47,521 nt of DNA from Lachnospiraceae bacterium (GTDB lineage Bacteria; Bacillota; Clostridia; Lachnospirales; Lachnospiraceae). Below, piece after piece: positions 1 through 7,378 of the stretch. Within the stretch, counting starts at the first letter, position 1. Every line of letters starts with the position of its first letter. The notes below the pieces were generated by a model. The model ran no database searches. It was given only the letters and a program-made list of their open reading frames with translations, and had not been told where the DNA came from. Both the position numbers and the translations under genes were made by a program. The DNA lies in assembly GCA_009774175.1 (NCBI GenBank), contig VSNG01000029.1, positions 1-47,521 of the forward strand, given 5' to 3'.

Positions 1-822
1 CATTTCCACGGTGCTTGTCTTTTGGTCTTTGGTTCGGAATAGTGTGGTGCTGGCGGTCTATCTCTTGTTTTCGGTTGCTTGCTTCTTTACCGTACATGAG
101 CATTTGCTTTGTTGTTGTCATTTTTAGCTGCTGCGGATTACGCAGTTTTTCCTGCTTAAATCCGCTTGACAGCCATCCGTCAGAATGACAGCTGGCTGTC
201 ATGGGCTTCGTAATGATCTCTTTGATGCGTCCCGCAGCAGTATAGCTGTATTCTGTTAAGGTAATGGCACTGTTGTCGTCAGGATTTCCGATATTATCCT
301 TGCCTTTACCCTCTTTCAGATATTTCAACCTGTCATCCCGTCATACGCATAATACAGGGGCTTCCCGCTCATATCGGTCTGGCTCTTAAGGATCCCGTCC
401 CGGTAATAGGTGCAGGAGAGCACTTTCCTGCCATTATTCCACTTATTCAGGATTTTCCCGTCAGGGCGGTACTCGTAGGTATAGCAGAAGCCGTCCGACA
501 CGGACTTCTTTAGCTGTCCGAAGGAGTCATACTCCCATGTGCCCATGATCTGGCGGTTTCCTTTGTTATCCGTGCAGACCTGTAATACGGGCTTTCCGTA
601 GACGTTATACTTCGTCTCCGTCACGGTGCCGTTGCGGTCGGTGTGCTGGATTTCACGGCCTTCCTTATCGTAGCGGAAGGTCTCGGTATTGCCGCTCTGG
701 CCGGTGATGGCGCAGACTTTCCCCTGACTGTTATAGGCGTAGCGGATGGTGTTGCCGTTGGCGACATAACTACCGCTAAAGCAAAAGGCAAAATGAAATT
801 CAATTAAGTAGCGCTGTGCCAC
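1..822 (-). pseudogene. RHS/YD-repeat protein fragment, frameshifted
   Basis: Residues from about 19 of the longest open frame (325-822) are typical YD/RHS repeats: RYAYNSQGKV, FRYDKEGREI, ETKYNVYGKPV, WEYDSFGQLKK, YEYRPDGKIL, YYAYDG. RHS repeats form a shell that encloses C-terminal toxins in polymorphic toxin systems. The first 18 residues (MAQRYLIEFHFAF...) do not look like RHS, so the upstream part has been replaced by recombination near 770-820. At 325-335 the frame breaks. Restoring one base gives a continuation reading LKYLKEG and then EYSYTAAGRIKEI across roughly 150-324. After that the match decays. There is no start with a good ribosome site and no toxin tip in the window. It is a remnant rather than a working gene; the left side is open, so more of it may lie beyond base 1. 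Confidence 0.8.
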
Positions 823-885
823 CTTTTTCTCCCGTGTTCATCATTGCCTTTGTAGTGGCACTCGCCGTCGTGCAGTGCCATATCA

Positions 886-1431
886 TCACATCATCTTTCT
901 GATGTATCTACTTGGTATAGCATCTGCCAGCCATACTTTTTCATTGCCAAGGTAAAATTTTATTCCATCATTCCATGCTGTTTTTGCATCAATAATTAAT
1001 ATACAGGGCTTATCATCATGACGTTTCCCTACGTTTTCAGCAGTCTCAATATCTTGTGATAAATGAACATATTGCCTGCTTTGGGGTAATAAGCCATTTC
1101 TTACAATTGATTCTAAAAATAACTTTGCCGTACCATGATACAAAACATTTGGTGGCATTTTTTCTTCTTTTAAAATCTTCATTGGTATAGAATGTCCATA
1201 AAATGCCCTGATTTTACCATCTGCAATTTCATGACGCTTCTTCTCAGATTTTTCGATCATCTCATGCAAATCTGTTTCACAGACATTGCTCCATTTCTCG
1301 CTCCTATGCAATGCATCTAAAAGCTGCTCAACCGGAACCCAACCTTCTTCATTCATTTCTAGTTCATATTCCCACGGAGCATGACGCAAAGCATAAGAAA
1401 TTTCTTTACTTAATTCTTCAAATCGCTTCAT
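886..1431 (-). CDS. kptA: RNA 2'-phosphotransferase (KptA/Tpt1 family)
   Basis: Predicted NAD-dependent enzyme that removes an internal 2'-phosphate from RNA, giving ADP-ribose 1'',2''-cyclic phosphate. The 181-residue length fits the family. The N-terminal wing carries LSKEISYALRHAPWEYELE and EEGWV. The ADP-ribosyltransferase-like half carries RAFYGHS (about 105-111), LYHGTA (about 127-132) and RQYVHLS, which are the RNA- and NAD-binding signatures seen in KptA and Tpt1. Its ATG overlaps the stop of the upstream immunity-like gene by 4 nt, and GGAGG sits about 8 nt before it, so translation is probably coupled. In fungi the enzyme finishes tRNA splicing. Bacteria lack that pathway and the bacterial role is not established. 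Placement behind a toxin-immunity pair is unusual; a role in RNA repair or immunity is only inference. Confidence 0.9.
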   Translation of the reverse strand: MKRFEELSKEISYALRHAPWEYELEMNEEGWVPVEQLLDALHRSEKWSNVCETDLHEMIEKSEKKRHEIADGKIRAFYGHSIPMKILKEEKMPPNVLYHGTAKLFLESIVRNGLLPQSRQYVHLSQDIETAENVGKRHDDKPCILIIDAKTAWNDGIKFYLGNEKVWLADAIPSRYIRKMM

Positions 1432-1781
1432 TCTCCGACCTCCGCAATCATTTCATCAATTGCATCTCTAAACCAATCCCAAAAGCATTTATATTCTTTT
1501 CTTTGTTCAAATCCTTCACCTGCAAAATCATGAATGATTTGGACACTATTGCCTTTTTCTACTTCAAAACATGCTATATCATCACTATCATCACGTCTTG
1601 CAAAAGGAATTAAATTTCTACTCGGATATCTAGACTTTAACCCTTCTATTCTAATATTTACCTGCTCATTGCTCATTAAATACCAAATTTCAAAATCTAC
1701 TAAATTTAATTCAACAATTTTTACAAATTCAGCGGGGTATACATAATTACTATAAATTACGCTGATATTATATAATTCCAT
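1428..1781 (-). CDS. probable immunity protein, SMI1/KNR4-like
   Basis: A 117-residue protein starting at the ATG at 1781, which has GGAGGAG immediately upstream; a GTG 12 nt earlier lies inside that ribosome site and is a poor choice. The C-terminal half contains DDIACFEVEKGNSVQIIHDF followed by EYKCFWDWFRDAIDEM. This acidic, aromatic pattern resembles SMI1/KNR4 (SUKH) immunity proteins, in which a short hydrophobic strand with IHDF precedes a final helix. It begins 14 nt after the stop of the PAAR-like effector and is therefore its presumed cognate antitoxin. No signal peptide or membrane segment is seen, fitting a cytosolic inhibitor. The family call rests on pattern memory, while the immunity role rests on position. 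Confidence 0.65.
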   Translation of the reverse strand: MELYNISVIYSNYVYPAEFVKIVELNLVDFEIWYLMSNEQVNIRIEGLKSRYPSRNLIPFARRDDSDDIACFEVEKGNSVQIIHDFAGEGFEQRKEYKCFWDWFRDAIDEMIAEVGE

Positions 1782-1795
1782 ACTCTCCTCCACTA

Positions 1796-3133
1796 TTACT
1801 TTATATTTTCCATTTCAAATGAACCAAAAGGATTTGTATTTCTAAAAGACGCCTTTTGCTTTCCTATTCGCAGTTCAATAGCCTCACCCCATGTTGTGGG
1901 AACGCCCTGTTTAGTTGTGAATCTTTCAACATACTCTATCGGTAATGGATCGTTATAATTATGTATTGTTGCTTGTACATCAATTCCTGCTTCTCTCGCA
2001 GAAACTACACGAGTATTATCAATAGTAGTATATACTCCATCTGGCATTTCAACAACATCTATCGGATCACCTTTCCAACCATTCTGCTTCATACTATCAA
2101 TTATTTCACTTGAACCATTAACGGATGATTGACTATATCTTATTTCGTTAGGGTTTATTGTTGCTGTATCACCCTTTCCTACCTTGTTCTTTATCTTATC
2201 CTTGATTTGGCCAAGAGGATTCTCTCCTGTTTTCTCCATCGGTTTCGCCTGCATGGCACGGTACATAACCACTGCAGATGCAAGCTGTGTCACTGTATCT
2301 GCCAATGTACTCGTAAATATCTTATGCTCTTCCGTCCATCTGGCAAACGAATCAGTTTTGATTTTCTCATCTGTCGCCGCGCAGTCTTTTCGCAGCATCT
2401 CTATCATTTCTTTGTTTAAATAATGTGCATCCCATCCTTTCACTTCGTCCATACCGTTCAGGACACCCGTAGTCTCCAGTCCATTCATAAAATGATCAAA
2501 AGCACTGGCATCACAATCCGGCAATAACCTTTCTAATGCTGCCCTGATCATTTCACCTTCCGGATTATTCCTGTCATAAATCGTCGGAAGAAATATCTCC
2601 CCTCCCTTTTGCGCCATTTGATCTTCCAGAAATGCAATTGCTTTCTCATACATTCCTTCATTCAGATACAGGCTGCCATATGGATCCGTAAGTATAGCAT
2701 GCAGCCCCGGATATTTTTCCTCCAACTCCATGAACAGTGCCATCTGCCTTGCAAATGTTTTCTCCTGCCCCGATGTTGCTACATGGATCTCTATCCCCTC
2801 CGCCATACAAAGCAGAGTGGACTTGGTCGTAATAATCTCCTTTCCATTCACGATCACATTCTGCGGTTCTGGATTTTCCCATCTGCTTGCCAGTTTCATC
2901 TTGTCTTCGCACAGGAGTCCTCCATAGCATTCTCCGAAATGATCAATATTGACAAATGCTTTACAATCATCCACATATGCCTTCGGAAGGTTGTTAATAT
3001 CGATATAATCTGTTTCCAGCATCAAAAAATTATGTTTTGATCCATATGGGCACCACAGTTCTGCACCTAATACTAAGGGCTCCGGCGGCGACTCTTCGAA
3101 ATTCAAAAAACCTGTCAGCCAATTCCAACTCAT
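1796..3133 (-). CDS. PAAR-like (DUF4280) effector with C-terminal ParB-like toxin domain
   Basis: Intact 445-residue effector with AAGGAG before its ATG. Residues about 18-125 match the DUF4280/PAAR-like spike domain: PLVLGAELWCPYGS, NIDHFGECYGG, SRWENPEPQ and TTKSTLLCMAEG, with paired cysteines. Residues about 126-320 are helical and shared with the second copy at 5742-7054. A short ATINP motif at 324-328 marks where the two copies diverge. The tip (329-445) contains NEIRYSQSSVNG, NGWKGDPIDVVEMPDG, TTIDNTRVVSAREAGI and TTWGEAIELRI, resembling ParB/sulfiredoxin-like nuclease domains found as polymorphic toxin tips. It is followed at once by an immunity-like gene. PAAR-like tips normally cap contractile injection spikes; no tube or sheath gene is in the window. 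The delivery route and nuclease activity are inferred. Confidence 0.75.
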   Translation of the reverse strand: MSWNWLTGFLNFEESPPEPLVLGAELWCPYGSKHNFLMLETDYIDINNLPKAYVDDCKAFVNIDHFGECYGGLLCEDKMKLASRWENPEPQNVIVNGKEIITTKSTLLCMAEGIEIHVATSGQEKTFARQMALFMELEEKYPGLHAILTDPYGSLYLNEGMYEKAIAFLEDQMAQKGGEIFLPTIYDRNNPEGEMIRAALERLLPDCDASAFDHFMNGLETTGVLNGMDEVKGWDAHYLNKEMIEMLRKDCAATDEKIKTDSFARWTEEHKIFTSTLADTVTQLASAVVMYRAMQAKPMEKTGENPLGQIKDKIKNKVGKGDTATINPNEIRYSQSSVNGSSEIIDSMKQNGWKGDPIDVVEMPDGVYTTIDNTRVVSAREAGIDVQATIHNYNDPLPIEYVERFTTKQGVPTTWGEAIELRIGKQKASFRNTNPFGSFEMENIK

Positions 3134-3300
3134 AAATCTTCTCCTTTATTGTACCACAAACTCCTCTATCCCCATACCCCTGACTTACCGCCGGTATACA
3201 CTCTCTGAAAAAACTGGGCTTACCATTTATACCACAGTTAATCCACTGGTTTTCTTTATACCCTGTACTGAATCCTGTCCCACTTTTCTCATACCTCTTT
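3134..3300 (-). pseudogene. decayed copy of the gene preceding DUF4280 effectors
   Basis: Just upstream of the first effector, bases 3150-3205 are nearly identical to 7069-7124, the end of the gene preceding the second effector. In the matching frame this copy reads SESVYRR, a stop, then VRGMGIEEFVVQ, against FVESAYRREVRGMGIEEFVVQ (positions 7066-7130) in the other. Weaker similarity appears to reach about 3290, including a matching GAGAAAA segment. It carries in-frame stops and cannot encode a protein. It shows that the effector cassette was duplicated together with the end of its upstream neighbour. Confidence 0.6.
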
Positions 3301-3601
3301 TAACACAATACAGCAAAAAAGCACCCCCTTTCTCTCCGTGTAATTATTACTCCTCACCATGTAAGTTTCCCAAATTTCTACAAGTTTCTTAACCCTTTTC
3401 TTTGAATTAAATATGCATAAAAAAAGAGAGACTTTGTGGCGTCTGACAGCCAAAAACATCTCAGGAAAACGCTAACAAATATTCTAACGGGTAAAAATGA
3501 TTTCATGTCTGAAATCCAATCACTCTCTCTTGCTATGAATTAATAATTAATGACTGCTTAACAACACACTAAATTTTCTTTGTTGTTGTTTTATATAAAT
3601 A
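3301..3601. other. intergenic stretch without a gene
   Basis: AT-rich sequence between the effector-cassette remnant and the transposase remnant. No coding frame with recognisable content is seen. A short inverted repeat (AACAACA at about 3561, TGTTGTT at about 3582, followed by TTT) could be a weak plus-strand terminator or part of an IS end. GAGAGA near 3426 and CTCTCT near 3524 are loosely inverted. None of these can be assigned with confidence. Confidence 0.4.
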
Positions 3602-4283
3602 TCAGCATTGATCCATACTGTTTGTACCTTGAAAAACGATATCGCATAATAAGTGTAAAAAGGATCTGCATATCCGATCCACATTCATTGCAATGATGGA
3701 CAACGTTATGGAACATCTTGTTGTCTCATCCGGCCTGCTGGTGATCAGCCCGGGTCCGTATTTTTGCTTTGCCAGTGTGAATGCTCTCTCCACAGCAATC
3801 CGATCAGTATTATCTTTGTATTCCGCCTTTTGGTCGGTTCCTGCATTTTTCTTCGGTCTGCCAAGGGTCGGCCTTCTTACTGGTACGCTTTTTACACTTC
3901 ACCAGATTCAGGTAATCTTTTCTGGCATTCTGGTGGTTATTGAATGCCAGAATCATCTCGTTGATTTCGCCAAGAACATCATCTGTCAGGCGCTTTCGGA
4001 ACTCTACAAGAAGCGACGGCACGAAAGGGGGGGGCCATCTGGTATCCCGCAGCCCGATAAAGTACTGGAAATACGGATTCTCCATGAGTTCCTCAACCAA
4101 CTCCCTGTCAGAGAAACTGAGCTGTTTCTGGATCAGAAGGGAACCCGGAGCCATACGGAGCGGTTTTGCCGGCATATCGGTCTTACTTGGAAAGAGCTGC
4201 GCATATTTCTCTTCTATGGCATCCCACGGAATGGTTTCGGCCTTCTTGACCCAGCGGTTTTCCGGATTCATTTTTAAGCCCAC
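3602..4283 (-). pseudogene. IS5/IS1182-type transposase, internally deleted
   Basis: Bases 3810-4283 encode the N-terminal region of a DUF772-type transposase: NPENRWVKKAETIPWDAIE, KPLRMAPGSLLIQKQ, FSDRELVEELMENPYFQYFI and LLVEFRKRLTDDVL. The next piece, at 3602-3793, encodes a C-terminal part (ERAFTLAKQKYGPGLITSRP, then STIMAMNVDR-like sequence and FLHLL) in another frame. The central catalytic DDE portion, a few hundred residues in full-length relatives, is missing. No convincing terminal inverted repeats or target duplication were found. It is a dead IS remnant between two toxin cassettes and is likely one of the agents or scars of rearrangement here. Confidence 0.8.
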
Positions 4284-4319
4284 TGACTGATTGAAATCTG
4301 CAAGCCCAAGCTGGCGGTA

Positions 4320-4723
4320 TTATCTTTCAAGATAAACCTCAAAACCTCTTGGCACTCTACCAACCATATGCCCTACTATCTCACCTTCCCACCAAGGTAA
4401 GATAATCTCTTCAAAATCAGCCACTATATTTTTCTTTATCTTTAAATCATCTGTCAACATTAAATCATAATCATACACAAGTAAAACAATATCTTTTTGT
4501 TTGATCCACATTAAATCACTAAGCCAGTCATTAAGCCATCTGATTTTCATTGCTGGTAAAACTTGTGGTAAAATAAAAGCACTAGCCATCGCCTGTACAT
4601 AGTCCTCCTCTGTTCTAATTCTAGCCCCATCAATTTCTGCTAAAAATACATCTTGGTTTTTAAGTGCATTTATTTAACTTTTTTCGCCTCATCTTTTGCA
4701 ATATAAACTATTTTGTTATTCAT
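4320..4723 (-). pseudogene. barstar-like ribonuclease inhibitor, frameshifted
   Basis: The frame from the ATG at 4723 reads MNNKIVYIAKDEAKKVK and stops near 4673. One frame over, it continues INALKNQDVFLAEIDGARIR and then EDYVQAMASAFILPQ, down to DFEEIILPWWEGEI and a stop at 4320. The order of an initial strand, an IDG turn, a helix with the WLNDWLSDLMW core, the IVLLVYDYDLML strand and an acidic final helix resembles the barstar family, which plugs the active site of barnase-type RNases with acidic residues. It starts 11 nt after the end of the barnase-like toxin remnant, the expected toxin-immunity order. The shift sits in an A/T-rich run (AAAAAAGTTAAATAAATG), so decay or a base-calling error are both possible. 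A shorter product from 4589 would lack the first strand. Confidence 0.65.
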
Positions 4724-4734
4724 TCTCAATGCTC

Positions 4735-4960
4735 CTATCTAATTTGCACAAAATTATCAATTCCATTTAAACTTTCCGCTTCTCCATATGACTATCCGTA
4801 TACCATATTGACCCATCTGAACCCGCTATAAATCGTTCAGTATCCCTACTAACACCATTATAATTATTTACATCAAGTACCCTATATGTAATTGAACTTT
4901 CACCACAGAACACGGGTATGCCCGTCATACTAAAATAAGGGTCAAAAGCTTATTTATAAG
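4735..4960 (-). pseudogene. barnase-like ribonuclease toxin tip, remnant
   Basis: Reading the minus strand gives FDPYFSMTGIPVFCGESS, ITYRVLDVNNYNGVSRDTER, FIAGSDGSIWYTDSH, then a one-base break near 4787 followed by YGEAESLNGIDNFVQIR and a stop at 4735. This lines up with the end of barnase (WREADI, FRNSDRI, TTDHY, FTKIR). The two arginines equivalent to barnase 83 and 87 and the histidine equivalent to 102 are present. The catalytic glutamate of the READ segment is valine here. No N-terminal delivery domain is attached and a stop lies just upstream. It is a displaced tip cassette, inactive both by frameshift and by the lost general base. Confidence 0.65.
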
Positions 4961-5160
4961 CTTTCAGCCCTATATATTCCGTCAAAGATACCAGATACCC
5001 ATAGTCCTCTATGTTGTTTCGACAGAATCCGCCCCCGTCGCCATAAATATTACCAAAAAACACGATCACCATTTTCATCTACACGGATCATTCCATGTCC
5101 TGCCAATCCACCGGTAAAGAAAATGGTACAAGGAGACCGTTTTTCCTACACAGCTATTCC
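4950..5160 (-). pseudogene. second displaced toxin-like fragment, unidentified
   Basis: Minus-strand translation gives FFTGGLAGHGMIRVDENGDR and, after a frame change in a T run near 5050, FGNIYGDGGGFCRNNIED and YLVSLTEYIGLKAYK, then a stop near 4950. The sequence has protein-like composition and is continuous apart from one shift, but the family is not recognised. It lies between a live immunity gene and the barnase-like remnant, so another orphan toxin tip is the simplest reading. Bases 5161-5327 beyond it show no recognisable coding content. Confidence 0.4.
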
Positions 5161-5327
5161 AATTTGCCCACAGTGGACAGATAAGACAACAGGTGTTTTA
5201 TGTTAACTTAGCGCAAAACATCGAAACCCACATAAAATCTACAGCCATTATAAAAGCCCTGAAAAAGCTATACTGGGGAGTTGTGGCTTAATGCAAAATC
5301 TGAGGGTTTAACAAATGCTCCGTTTTG

Positions 5328-5726
5328 CTATGTCTGGGAAATTTCTATTGTTGGTTCCCATTCCGTAATGATATCAACATTATAATTTGAAGTAATTACA
5401 ACATAATGCCTTAGATTTAGGTATTCCCCATAGCCATCAGAAATTTGATTTATTTGTTTTCCGAATTCACCTTCTTGCACTTCATAAATAACATTCTGAA
5501 AATTATTATCCTTATATTTCTTTATTTCATTATCACAATAAAGATTATTTTGTACAATTCCTTCATCCAACATTCGTACTGCTTGAACGATACCAAACTT
5601 GATCACTACACATGTGTGATTACTTGATAGCTCTATCGTCAATCCTTGTTTCTCACCATTTATTAGCTGCATTTGATAAAGCTCTTTCGGAATTTTACCA
5701 ATAAATACTTCATGCCAATTTTCCAT
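5328..5726 (-). CDS. probable immunity protein for the second effector
   Basis: A 132-residue protein beginning MENWHEVFIGKIPKELYQ, with AGGAGA about 9 nt before its ATG. It starts 15 nt after the restored stop of the second PAAR-like effector (5742), the usual toxin-immunity spacing. It has no signal peptide or membrane segment. Visible features are an early IELSSNHTCVVIKFG strand pair and a C-terminal HYVVITSNYNVDIITEW stretch with many acidic residues. The family is not recognised. The function is inferred only from position and from the parallel arrangement at 1428-3133. Confidence 0.55.
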   Translation of the reverse strand: MENWHEVFIGKIPKELYQMQLINGEKQGLTIELSSNHTCVVIKFGIVQAVRMLDEGIVQNNLYCDNEIKKYKDNNFQNVIYEVQEGEFGKQINQISDGYGEYLNLRHYVVITSNYNVDIITEWEPTIEISQT

Positions 5727-5741
5727 ATTGTTAATCTCCTG

Positions 5742-7054
5742 TTAATATCGAATTTTGTACACCTTGCTATTGGACACCCTTATTTCAAGTGTTGCCCCAC
5801 CCGTTGTACTACCCGGTCGAGCAACAACGGTTGTTCCATCGCTCAATTTACCAACCTTTCCTGAGCCATATTGTGTTTGGATATCTCTAACATCCGTAGG
5901 ATTAAGCGACTCAAAATCTCTAATTGTTTGGTCAAAACCACCTCTCGATTCAAAGTTTCTAGCAACACCTTTTCCATTAGTAGTTTCTGGTAAACTATCA
6001 ATTATTTCATCAATGGTTGCACTACCATTTCCACCCGTATTCCCCCTCCCAATACTGGCAGCTGTGGCTGCATTCCTCCGGGGAGTGCTCCTATGATATA
6101 GTATTCATTAAGATCAGGATTTATTGTTGCCGGCACCCCTGCTCCGCCTGTTCCTGCTTGAGGAACCAGACTGCCCGGTGTACCCTCTATTGGTGCTACA
6201 GTTACTATCGAACTACACAATATTGCCGCACATACGGCCTGCTCCATTTCCTCCTTTAATTCACTGGTAAACTTCTTATGCGCCTCAAACCATCTTTTTA
6301 TCGGATCTGCCCGTATCTCTTCTGCTCTTGCCCTGCCATCCGCTTTCATAGATTCAAAACTAGTAATGCTCATATCAAGTTGAGATAAAAAAGCCGTGTT
6401 ATTTGCTACAGTTTCATTTAGGTAGTCTGGATTCAAGCGTTCCAGTATAGCCCTAATCATTTTCCCTTCCGGTTCCACTCCACCATAAATAAATTCAAAG
6501 GATAGTTCGCCGCCATGACGCACTAAGCAGTCATCCAAGAACTTAAACGCCGTTTCATACATTTCACCATCCAGATACAAACTCCCATGTGGGTCAAGCA
6601 GGATTTCCAACAGTCCCGGATAATTCTCGTTCATTTCCTTATATAATATCAGTTCTTTTGCATATAATGCATCCTGCCCTGTTGTCACTGCTTTTATTTC
6701 TGTACCACTTGTTTGACATATGAGTGTAGATTTTGTAGTAATAATCTCTCTTCCATTCACAATCACATTCTGCGGTTCAGAATTTTCCCACCGGTCTGCT
6801 AAGCAAAAACACAATTCACACGGTTGTCCTATTCGATATATGCACTTTCCAAACGGGGTGATATTATAATACGCTATACAATCTTCCACATGTGCCTGTG
6901 GCAAATTATTGATATCAATATTATCTGATCCCACATATAAATAACTGTGTGATGTTCCCCACGGACATTCAAGTTCTGCCCCTAATACAAGGGGCTGCGC
7001 CGGCTTTTTCGATTCCCCTGTAAGCCAGTCTATAGCATCTGATAAAAAATCCAT
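5742..7054 (-). CDS. PAAR-like (DUF4280) effector, frameshifted before its toxin tip
   Basis: Paralogue of the effector at 1796-3133. The uninterrupted frame (6002-7054) encodes 350 residues: the DUF4280 spike domain at about 20-125 (PLVLGAELECPWGTSH, NITPFGKCIY, DRWENSEPQNVIVNG, TTKSTLICQTSGTEI), a helical region to about 285, and the ATINP junction at 309-313. It then ends in an out-of-frame tail. Adding one G to the run at 6042-6050 gives PVLGGGNTGGNGSATIDEI and a tip of about 85 residues ending at 5742, with VARNFESRGGFDQTIRDFES, GKVGKLSDGTTVVARPGS and TLEIRVSNSKVYKIRY. That ending is a pattern I associate with tips of LXG/RHS/CdiA-type toxins, probably RNases. A likely immunity gene follows. 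Decay, phase variation or a sequencing error could each explain the shift. Confidence 0.7.
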
Positions 7055-7065
7055 TTCTGCTTCTC

Positions 7066-7336
7066 CTATTGTACCACAAATTCCTCTATCCCCATACCCC
7101 TGACCTCCCGCCGGTATGCGCTCTCCACAAAGGCAAGATTAGCCATGATATAACGTCCCTTTGCGCCCTTTAGTCTGAATATAGGTACATTCCCTGTTTT
7201 CTCGCCGCAGAGTATTCCCTTCGTTATCGTGTTGCCGTCCCTGCTCAGTTCGCTGTCATCATGCAGGCAGTCGATTTCCGGGAGCGATGGTATATAGACG
7301 GATAGCAGAATGTTCAAAGCTGCAAATTGGGTCAAA
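7066..7336 (-). pseudogene. 3' end of an unidentified gene upstream of the second effector
   Basis: The frame reads LPEIDCLHDDSELSRDG, GILCGEKTGNVPIFRLKGAK and FVESAYRREVRGMGIEEFVV, ending 11 nt before the effector start. Although an ATG exists at 7392, residues 1-20 of that frame are only the terminator hairpin of rlmD read through, so no true start exists. The piece is a 5'-truncated gene whose front was lost at the island edge. A more decayed copy of the same ending lies before the first effector (3134-3300), so this gene normally travels with DUF4280 effectors. A role as a spike or adaptor partner is possible, but the family is not recognised. Confidence 0.55.
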
Positions 7337-7372
7337 AAAATAAGCGTACCACTATTTCTGATGATACGCTTA
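7334..7372 (-). terminator. rho-independent terminator of rlmD
   Basis: On the minus strand TAAGCGTA (7371-7364) pairs with TACGCTTA (7348-7341) and is followed by seven T residues (7340-7334). It lies 7 nt after the rlmD stop. The accessory island begins immediately beyond it. Confidence 0.85.
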
Positions 7373-7378
7373 TGATTA

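Noticed and set aside
3693..4277. Plus-strand open frame of 194 residues in the island
   Set aside because: It is antisense to the transposase remnant, whose minus-strand translation matches a known family.
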